64,000 bases of DNA, taken from Kushneria indalinina DSM 14324. Lineage in GTDB: Bacteria; Pseudomonadota; Gammaproteobacteria; Pseudomonadales; Halomonadaceae. The translations under genes were made by a program, and so were the position numbers. Below, piece by piece: positions 7,812-14,186 of this stretch. Within the stretch, counting starts at the first letter, position 1, and each line of letters begins with the position of its first letter. The notes under the pieces were generated by a model. It had not been told where the DNA came from, ran no database searches, and worked only from the letters and a program-made list of their open reading frames with translations. The stretch is from positions 523,380 through 587,379 of the forward strand of contig NZ_QRDJ01000007.1 in assembly GCF_003385845.1 (NCBI RefSeq), written 5' to 3'.

Positions 7812-9374
7812 CTATTTGAGTCCCAGACGACGCCCGAGACGGTGCAGGTTGGCGCTGTCCATGTCCAGCGCCCGGGCACTGGCAGCCCAGTTGTGATCAT
7901 GCGCGGTGAGTACCTGTTCGATGTGATGGCGCTGAAAGGTATCGGTGGCCTCCCGCAGGGAGAGCGTATTATCCACAGCCGGTTGCGGCCGTGACGGTGT
8001 GGATAACATGGCGGTGCCTGGGATGTCATGGCTTGAAGATGCCTCAAGCGGCAGGTCCAGATGCGCGACCCCGATACGCACCACCGCCGTTCGACGCGAT
8101 TCGGGCCGTGCCTCGCCCATCGCCCGCAGGCCCGCCCGGCTCAGGGTGTGTTCAAGTTCACGCACGTTGCCGGGCCAGTGCCAGGCGAGCAGTGCCTGCT
8201 CGGCGCTGATGTCCAATCGCAGGTTGGCCAGCCCCAGCCGTACCCGGTTGTCCTCCAAGAAATGGCCGGCCAGCAGCAGGATATCCTCGCGGCGCTCACG
8301 CAGCGGCGGGATGCGTAGCGGGAAGACGCTCAGGCGGTGATACAGGTCCTCGCGAAAGCGCCCGGCGGCCACTTCCTCGGCCAGGTCCCGATTGGTCGCG
8401 GCGATCAGGCGCACGTTGACCTTAATGGCCTGATCACTGCCCAGCGGCTGAATCTCGCCTTCCTGCAGCACGCGCAGCAGTCGCGGCTGCTGGGAGAGCG
8501 GCAGCTCGCCGATTTCATCAAGCATCAGGGTGCCACCATCGGCCATCGCAAAATGGCCGCGATGGTCGCGACTGGCGCCGGAAAAGGCCCCGCGCCGATG
8601 GCCAAACAGCGCGCTTTCGATCAGGGATTCCGGCAGCGTGGCGCAGTTGACCTTGACCAGCGGGCCGTTGCAGCGCCGCGAGCGCTCGTGCAGATAGCGC
8701 GTCAGCCGCTCCTTGCCCACGCCGGTCTCGCCGTGCAGCAGCACGCTCAGATCGGTCGGCGCCACCAGCGCCATGCTCTCGTACAGCCGCGCCATGGCCG
8801 GGCTGTGCCAGCCGGGAGATTGCAGCGGCGCGCTCTCCTCCGGTGAGAGCACCTGATTGAGCCGCGAGCGGGTATCCTCGAGCTGCCCGGTCAGGCGCAG
8901 GCAGGTGGCCAGCAGCTCTGCCGCCGCCATCAGCTCCTCGTCATCGATATCGGCCATCTGGTCGGGCACCAGCGCGTCCAGCGTCAGCATGCCCAGAAGC
9001 CGGTCGCCATCGCGCAGGGCCACACCCATGCAGTCGTGCACGTGGGTGAGATCGGCATCGAGCAGGCCGTCGAAGGGGTCCGGCAGGGCACAGTCGCGCG
9101 GGAAGCGACAGACCTGCGGATGTGCGGCGATCGCGGCGAGCCTCGGATGCGCCTGCAGGGAGAAGTGACGCCCGCAGACCTCTTCATCCATGCCCAGCAC
9201 CGCCACCGGCTGCAGCCCGCCCTCGACGCTGACCATCAGCGTGCAGGCATCGGCCGGATAGTTACGCACCAGCGCGGCCAGCACGTGCGACCACTGCGCG
9301 TGCAGGGCATCAAGAGGCTTGCCGTCGCTTAGCGCGGACAGCAGCTCCCGCAGCGCTCTCGAAAAGATGGTCAT
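7812..9374 (-). CDS. norR: Nitric oxide-responsive sigma-54 activator NorR
   Basis: Enhancer-binding activator, 520 residues. The start is ATG 9374 because GAGGAG precedes it by about 8 bases; two ATGs further upstream lack a ribosome site. The N-terminal GAF domain holds the NO-sensing iron-site signature 'LPDPFDGL...HVHDC', with Asp99 and the His/Cys near 111-115 as in E. coli NorR. The AAA+ domain has Walker A 'GETGVGKE' near residue 216, 'DEIGELPL' Walker B near 286, and the sigma-54 loop near 262-267, which reads GAFSGA instead of GAFTGA. A Fis-type helix-turn-helix ends the protein. Divergent from hmp, its obvious target. The linker before the HTH is encoded by DNA carrying two DnaA boxes. 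Confidence 0.93.
   Translation of the reverse strand: MTIFSRALRELLSALSDGKPLDALHAQWSHVLAALVRNYPADACTLMVSVEGGLQPVAVLGMDEEVCGRHFSLQAHPRLAAIAAHPQVCRFPRDCALPDPFDGLLDADLTHVHDCMGVALRDGDRLLGMLTLDALVPDQMADIDDEELMAAAELLATCLRLTGQLEDTRSRLNQVLSPEESAPLQSPGWHSPAMARLYESMALVAPTDLSVLLHGETGVGKERLTRYLHERSRRCNGPLVKVNCATLPESLIESALFGHRRGAFSGASRDHRGHFAMADGGTLMLDEIGELPLSQQPRLLRVLQEGEIQPLGSDQAIKVNVRLIAATNRDLAEEVAAGRFREDLYHRLSVFPLRIPPLRERREDILLLAGHFLEDNRVRLGLANLRLDISAEQALLAWHWPGNVRELEHTLSRAGLRAMGEARPESRRTAVVRIGVAHLDLPLEASSSHDIPGTAMLSTPSRPQPAVDNTLSLREATDTFQRHHIEQVLTAHDHNWAASARALDMDSANLHRLGRRLGLK
7969..8006. other. Convergent pair of perfect DnaA boxes within norR
   Basis: TTATCCACA at 7969-7977 and its exact reverse complement TGTGGATAA at 7998-8006, separated by 20 bases. 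Both match the strongest E. coli DnaA box (R1/R4). They lie inside the coding region for the NorR interdomain linker, about 185 bases from parS. A DnaA titration or reactivation role is inference. Confidence 0.5.
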
Positions 9375-9397
9375 ATCGACACTCCTCATGGCCAATT

Positions 9398-9432
9398 GTC
9401 ATTTTGACATGCCAGAACAATGTCATTATGAC
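9398..9432. promoter_or_regulatory. Two NorR enhancer sites between norR and hmp
   Basis: Two copies of the NorR motif GT-N7-AC: GTCATTTTGAC at 9398-9408 and GTCATTATGAC at 9422-9432, 24 bases centre to centre. They lie about 150-180 bases upstream of the expected sigma-54 start of hmp, and just upstream of norR, so autoregulation is likely too. The best-known NorR promoter has three sites; I see two. Confidence 0.8.
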
Positions 9433-9554
9433 AATGATGACGGCACGGACACCAGCGCCGCCCCGGCGTGCGGGGACATGCGAGGGGGCGCGCGCCGCCT
9501 CGCGCGGGCTTCAAGGCGGGAGAGATGCGGCAGGCTGCCGCAGCATTGAATACC

Positions 9555-9569
9555 TGGCACGGCGATTGC
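9555..9569 (+). promoter_or_regulatory. Sigma-54 (-24/-12) promoter of hmp
   Basis: TGGCACGGCGATTGC matches the RpoN consensus TGGCAC-N5-TTGC completely. The expected start is near 9581, leaving a leader of about 36 bases before hmp. With the NorR sites upstream this explains NO induction. Confidence 0.88.
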
Positions 9570-9616
9570 GATATCAACGGTGTCTCATATTGCTATCTCA
9601 CCGCCAGGAGCGCGCC

Positions 9617-10795
9617 ATGCTTAACCAGAAGCAGCTTGACGTCATCAACGCCACCGCACCGGTTGTGGCCGAGAACGCCGAAACCATCGCCATGACCTTC
9701 TATCCGCTGATGTTCGAGCGCTATCCGCACGTGCGCTCGATGTTCAACATGCGCCATCAGCAGACCGGCGAGCAGCCCCGGGCGCTGGCCCGTTCGGTGG
9801 TGGCCTACGCACTCAACCGTCACGACCCCGAGGCGCTTGAAAGGCTCATGACCCCGATCGTCAACAAACACGTGGCGATCAACCTGCAGCCCGATCAGTA
9901 CGCCATCGTCGCCGAGTGCCTGATGGCGGCGATCGGCGAGGTGCTGGGTGACGCCGTCACGCCCGAGATTTTTGAAGCCTGGAGCGGGCTCTACTGGGAA
10001 TTTGCCGATCGCTTGATCGCTGCCGAGGAGCACACCTATCAGGAACTGGAGAGCGCGCCGGGCGGCTGGCGCGGCGAGCGCGACTTCACTCTGGTCGATC
10101 GCGTGCCGGAGAGCGAGGAGATCGTATCGTTTTACTTCAAGCCACTCGATAACCAGCCGGTGCGTACCTTCCAGGCGGGACAGTATCTGGGCGTGTCGCT
10201 CGACATCGACGGCGAGCAGGCCCTGCGCCAGTACAGCCTGACCTCCAGTCCGGGGGATGACGTCTACCGCATCTCGGTCAAGCGCGAAGGCCAGGGGCGT
10301 GCCAGTCGCCACCTGCATGATCACGTCAAGGTGGGCGATCACGTCAAACTGCTGGCGCCGGTGGGTGAGATGGTGCTCGACGACCGCGACGCCCCGGTCA
10401 TGCTGATCAGCGGTGGCGTCGGCCAGACCCCGATGCTGTCTCTGATGGCGCAGGCGCTGGAGGCCGGCCGCCAGGTGGTCTATCTGCACGCGGCACGCAA
10501 TGCCCGGGTTCACGCCTTCCATGAGCATCTCAAGGCGATGACCGAGCAGTACGGCACCCTGCTCACCTATCGCTACGTCTACAGCCACCCGGAAACGCCC
10601 GAAGACGAGCGCCACAAGGGCATCCTCGATCGCGCGCTGCTGGCAGACTACCTGCCCCGCGACGCCACACCGAGCTGCTACTTCACCGGACCCACCGGTT
10701 TCATGCGTGATATCGACACCGAACTGGCGGCGCTGGGCGTTGATACGCCGTATCGCTATTTCGAATACTTCGGTCCCTCCGGTCAGCTGCACTGA
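9617..10795 (+). CDS. hmp: Flavohaemoglobin, nitric oxide dioxygenase
   Basis: Cytoplasmic NO dioxygenase (392 residues) that converts NO and O2 to nitrate using FAD and NAD(P)H. ATG 9617 has CCAGGAG 6 bases upstream. The globin domain (1-140) shows distal Phe-Tyr at 28-29, proximal haem His85 and Tyr95. The FAD domain follows with 'RQYSLTSSP' near 205, and the NAD-binding domain with 'LISGGVGQTPMLSL' near 267 and the C-terminal 'YFEYFGPS'. Full length and intact. Controlled by NorR and sigma-54. Together with the nar genes it protects against NO formed during nitrate respiration. Confidence 0.97.
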   Translation: MLNQKQLDVINATAPVVAENAETIAMTFYPLMFERYPHVRSMFNMRHQQTGEQPRALARSVVAYALNRHDPEALERLMTPIVNKHVAINLQPDQYAIVAECLMAAIGEVLGDAVTPEIFEAWSGLYWEFADRLIAAEEHTYQELESAPGGWRGERDFTLVDRVPESEEIVSFYFKPLDNQPVRTFQAGQYLGVSLDIDGEQALRQYSLTSSPGDDVYRISVKREGQGRASRHLHDHVKVGDHVKLLAPVGEMVLDDRDAPVMLISGGVGQTPMLSLMAQALEAGRQVVYLHAARNARVHAFHEHLKAMTEQYGTLLTYRYVYSHPETPEDERHKGILDRALLADYLPRDATPSCYFTGPTGFMRDIDTELAALGVDTPYRYFEYFGPSGQLH

Positions 10796-10838
10796 TCATG
10801 AGGTAGCGCTGGCCACCGGGTAGCGCACCCGTCATCAA

Positions 10839-10875
10839 ACGGCCCCGGCCCCCTGAAAGGGGGGGGCGGGGCCGT
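10839..10875. terminator. GC-rich hairpin between hmp and ppiA
   Basis: Inverted repeat with outer arms ACGGCCCC / GGGGCCGT and inner C5/G5 pairing around a short loop. It lies between two convergent genes and can serve both. No strong T tract follows on the plus strand. Confidence 0.6.
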
Positions 10876-10903
10876 GATCATGATGGGTCGCAATCAGAGG
10901 GAA

Positions 10904-11470
10904 TCACTCCACCCGTTCGACGTCCAGAATGGTGATCGGCTCCCGGGGGACGTCGGCGTGCGGGCCCTTTTGAGCGGTGGGCGCGCCGGCGATGGCATCC
11001 ACCACGTCCATGCCGGACACCACGTGACCGAAGACGGTGTAGCCGGGCTCGTAGAGGTTGCGGTAGTCCAGCGCCGGGTTATCGACCAGGTTGATGAAGA
11101 ACTGGCTGGTGGCCGAATCCGGCTGGCCGGTGCGCGCCATGGCGATGGTGCCGCGGGTGTTCTTGAGCTCGCTCTCTTCCAGCGCGATGGGGTCGCGGGT
11201 CTTCTTCGTTGCCATGTCGACCGTCATGCCGCCGCCCTGAATCATGAAACCGTCGATGACGCGGTGAAAGATGGTGCCCTGATAGAAGTCATCCTCGACG
11301 TAGCGCAGGAAGTTCTCCACCGTGTTGGGCGCCGCGGTGGCGTCAAGTTCCAGCTCGATATCGCCCTGACTGGTCCGGATCTCGACATGGGGGTGGTCGG
11401 CATCGGCCAGTGCCAGAGGAGAGAGCAGTGGCAGCGCCAGCAGGCACCCGCGCAGTAACGGTTTCAGCAT
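10904..11470 (-). CDS. ppiA: Periplasmic cyclophilin-type peptidyl-prolyl isomerase
   Basis: Peptidyl-prolyl cis-trans isomerase of 188 residues with an N-terminal Sec signal (hydrophobic Leu-rich run ending Ala-Leu-Ala near residue 22), so periplasmic. The cyclophilin core shows 'NTVENFLRYVEDDFYQGTIFHRVIDGFMIQGG' pattern elements including catalytic Arg in 'FHRVI' and Phe in 'GFMIQGG', then 'SATSQFFINL' and 'VFGHVVSGMDVVD'. Convergent with hmp. It is a single gene and no operon partner is visible. Confidence 0.9.
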   Translation of the reverse strand: MLKPLLRGCLLALPLLSPLALADADHPHVEIRTSQGDIELELDATAAPNTVENFLRYVEDDFYQGTIFHRVIDGFMIQGGGMTVDMATKKTRDPIALEESELKNTRGTIAMARTGQPDSATSQFFINLVDNPALDYRNLYEPGYTVFGHVVSGMDVVDAIAGAPTAQKGPHADVPREPITILDVERVE

Positions 11471-11564
11471 GGAAGACTCCAGTCATGCGATAGGGCCCGC
11501 CAGACTAGCCGGGTGCGCAGGGTCTGACCAGCCCCGCACCTGTTTTTAGTGCTTGTTTCCAGCG

Positions 11565-12248
11565 CTATTTCCAGCCTTCCTGAGCCGCCCAGACGGCTGC
11601 CTCGGTGCGGGTGCGCATGCCCATTTTCTTGAGCAGGTGACGCACGTGGACCTTGACCGTGCCCTCGCTGATGTCCAGGCGCCGGCCGATCTCCTTGTTG
11701 GCATAGCTGCGCGCGATCAGGCGCAGGATGTCGCGCTCGCGCCGGGTAAGACGCGCGATCAGTGCCTCGGGGCCGGGGGCCGGTTCACGCAGCGCCCGGG
11801 TCAAAAGCCCCATGAGGCGCGGATCAAAGGCATCCTCCTGCTCATCGAGCGCCTCGATGGCCGCCAGCAGCTCTTCCGGCGCGGTGTCCTTGAGCAGATA
11901 GCCGGTAGCGCCGGCACGAATCGCGGCCAGCACGTCGTCCTGCTCCTCGGAGACGGTCAGCATCACGATCGGTACCGTCACGCCCGCCTCGCGCAGCCGG
12001 GTCAGCGTCTCGATGCCGTCCATGCCCGCCATCTTCATGTCCAGCAGGATCAGATCCGGGACATGACGGGTACAGAAATCCAGCGCCCCGGCGCCGCTGT
12101 CGGCCTCGCCTGCAAGCGAAAGCGACGCGCTCATGGCCAGAAGCTGCTGCACGCCGCGTCGAAAGAGCGGGTGATCATCCACCACCAGTACGCCGCGTGG
12201 CGTCGCCCGGTGGCTCATGTCGTCAGGGCTCATGTCGTGATTATTCAT
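11565..12248 (-). CDS. narL: Nitrate/nitrite response regulator NarL
   Basis: Two-component response regulator (about 227 residues). Start at ATG 12248 is supported by AGGAGG 9 bases upstream (12258-12263) and overlaps the narX stop, so the two are translationally linked. The receiver domain has acidic residues 'VVDDHP' near 24 and phosphoacceptor Asp70 in 'LILLDMKMAGMDG', with Lys in 'LLKDTAPEEL'. The C-terminal LuxR/FixJ HTH reads 'LTRREREILRLIA...NKEIGRRLDISEGTVKVHV'. Established targets of this family are TACYYMT heptamers; two perfect-spacing 7-2-7 pairs occur in this window, before narX/narK and before narH. Confidence 0.92.
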   Translation of the reverse strand: MNNHDMSPDDMSHRATPRGVLVVDDHPLFRRGVQQLLAMSASLSLAGEADSGAGALDFCTRHVPDLILLDMKMAGMDGIETLTRLREAGVTVPIVMLTVSEEQDDVLAAIRAGATGYLLKDTAPEELLAAIEALDEQEDAFDPRLMGLLTRALREPAPGPEALIARLTRRERDILRLIARSYANKEIGRRLDISEGTVKVHVRHLLKKMGMRTRTEAAVWAAQEGWK

Positions 12249-13965
12249 CCTGCGGTGCCTCCTGAGATGTGGCCCCATTGATAAAGCTCAGTGCTACCCG
12301 CGTGCCGCCCGCCTCGCGCCGGGCCAGCGTCAGCGTGGTGCCCAGACTGCGGGCGCGCTCTTCCATGATGATGGTGCCGTAATGATGCGTGCGGGTGGGG
12401 TGCTCGGGCAGGCCCACCCCGTCATCCTCGATCGCCAGATCGATGCAGCCCCCCTGATCGATCAGGGTCACCGTGACCCGCTGCGCCCGGGCGTGCTGGA
12501 CCACGTTGGCCAGCGCCTCGCGCAGGATCTGCACCAGATGCAGCTCCGCATCGGGGGACAAGACGTCATCGCCAATCGCAAGCGTGGTGTCGATCGCCAG
12601 CGCACCGCGCTCGGCAAACTCTTCAATCGTGGCCTGCACGGCGGCGTTGATGCCGTGCTCGGTCAGGCGCAGGCGAAAGGTGACCAGCAGTTCGCGCAGC
12701 TGGCGGTAGGCCTGATCGATGCCCTCGCGCAGCTCGCCGAGAATGGCCGGGGCGTCGCTGTCGGTAGTGTCCGGCAGGGCGCGGGCCAGCCGCAGGGCCT
12801 GAATGTTGAGATAGCTCAGCGACTGCGCCAGCGAGTCATGCAGCTCGCGGGCGATCACGGCGCGCTCGTCCATCAGCGCCAGCCGACGCCGGTGGCGCCC
12901 CTGGGCACGCAGCGCCAGCGCCGCCCCCAGATGATCGGCCAGCGTCTCGCAGATCCGCCCCTTCCAGCCCGGCAGCGGCGCCCCGCCGGGCAGCCGGGCC
13001 ACCAGCACCAGCGGCGTCTCCGCATCGCCCTGCAGGGGAAAGCGCCAGGCGCCGGCCTCCTCTTCACCGTCGTCCTGGTGGGGCAGCAGGGTCAGTTCCG
13101 CCGGGGCCATCAGCGCCTCGAAGGGGCGCAGCGCCAGCTCGGGATCGATCGCCTCGGGGGCGGTCATGGCCAGATAGCGTGCATTGTCATATAAAAGCGT
13201 CAGCGCCAGATGGCTCTGCTCGAGCCGGTGACTGCGGTCCTCGACCTGATCGTTGAGACGGCAGTAGAACAGATCGAGCTGACCGGCCATATCATCGATG
13301 GTGGCCGCCAGCAGCCCGATCTCGTCGTTGCGCCAGTAGCCACTGCGGACCTTGAGTTCGCCGGCGCGCAGGGCCTCGATCACGTTCAAAAGCCGCCCCA
13401 GCGGGCGGCGCACGTGCCAGTGGAGCTGATACGCCCCCCAGCCGATCAGCGGCAGGGTGAGCAAAAGCAGCACCACCTGCAGGGCGCGAAGGCGGGTAAT
13501 CCGCGCCTCGGCCAGCGTCTGCAGCTCGCCGGTCAGCGCGTCCAGATCGCTGACGTGCGCGGTAATACGGCCCGGATCGACGCGCGCGGCCAGCTCGGGG
13601 GTGCGCATGGCCGGGCGCAGGGTGCTGCCCCATTCAAGGCGCAGGCCACCCGCGCGGCGGGCCACGTCATCGTCGTATTCGCGGCGCACCGCGTCATCCA
13701 GGTGCTGCCAGGTGTCATCGATGCCGTTTAACAGCGCCTGCCACTGCGCGGGGTCAGCGGTGGGGGCCTGCGCCATCAGCCGCCAGGTCTGCATGCGCAG
13801 CGAACCGGCCTGATTGATCACCCGGGCGTCATGGCGCGCCGTGTCCGCCAGCCAGCCGCTGGCCACCATCCCGCCCAGCGCCAGCAGCGACACCCCCGCC
13901 AGGATCAGCCCCAGCGTCAGGCTCAGGGCGTAATGAGAAGGCACAAACCGGGTGAATACCCCCAT
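12241..13965 (-). CDS. narX: Nitrate/nitrite sensor histidine kinase NarX
   Basis: Membrane sensor kinase, 574 residues. TM1 spans about 15-37; the periplasmic ligand P-box 'VINQAGSLRMQTW' is at 49-61 and is nearly identical to that of enteric NarX; TM2 is near 165-185. A HAMP segment ('RPLGRLLNVIEALRAGEL') and central GAF-like module follow. The HisKA_3 phospho-His is in 'ARELHDSLAQSLSYLNIQ', with N-box 'REALANVVQHA' and G-box 'EDDGVGLP'. Cognate of NarL, encoded next. It diverges from narK across a 221-base control region. Confidence 0.93.
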   Translation of the reverse strand: MGVFTRFVPSHYALSLTLGLILAGVSLLALGGMVASGWLADTARHDARVINQAGSLRMQTWRLMAQAPTADPAQWQALLNGIDDTWQHLDDAVRREYDDDVARRAGGLRLEWGSTLRPAMRTPELAARVDPGRITAHVSDLDALTGELQTLAEARITRLRALQVVLLLLTLPLIGWGAYQLHWHVRRPLGRLLNVIEALRAGELKVRSGYWRNDEIGLLAATIDDMAGQLDLFYCRLNDQVEDRSHRLEQSHLALTLLYDNARYLAMTAPEAIDPELALRPFEALMAPAELTLLPHQDDGEEEAGAWRFPLQGDAETPLVLVARLPGGAPLPGWKGRICETLADHLGAALALRAQGRHRRRLALMDERAVIARELHDSLAQSLSYLNIQALRLARALPDTTDSDAPAILGELREGIDQAYRQLRELLVTFRLRLTEHGINAAVQATIEEFAERGALAIDTTLAIGDDVLSPDAELHLVQILREALANVVQHARAQRVTVTLIDQGGCIDLAIEDDGVGLPEHPTRTHHYGTIIMEERARSLGTTLTLARREAGGTRVALSFINGATSQEAPQDE

Positions 13966-13988
13966 GGCGTTCTCCTGTGCAACCTGCC

Positions 13989-14004
13989 TACCTCCAAGGA
14001 GGTA
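13989..14004. promoter_or_regulatory. NarL/NarP 7-2-7 binding site upstream of narXL and narK
   Basis: TACCTCC-AA-GGAGGTA is a perfect inverted repeat with the 7-2-7 spacing bound by NarL and NarP dimers; each heptamer matches TACYYMT at 6 of 7 positions. It lies 24 bases before the narX start and about 104 bases upstream of the FNR box for narK, so it could serve either direction. Confidence 0.72.
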
Positions 14005-14107
14005 GATGCGTCCGTAAAGGGCTTTTCCTTCAGTGACCTGCGCGTGCGTCGGTCACTATCGCCAATGAGATAACGCACTGATTTAACGCTATTTTGACGA
14101 ATCTATT

Positions 14108-14121
14108 TTGACAACGATCAA
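14108..14121 (+). promoter_or_regulatory. FNR/ANR box upstream of narK
   Basis: TTGAC-AACG-ATCAA matches the FNR consensus TTGAT-N4-ATCAA at 9 of 10 defined bases. It is centred 72 bases before the narK start, suited to class II activation at about -41 of a start near 14156. Indicates anaerobic induction of narK-narG. Confidence 0.78.
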
Positions 14122-14186
14122 AAGCGCTCGCGCTATCTCGCGCACAGTAGCCCCAACGCCATTACCAGGGCAAAGAGGGCACCATC

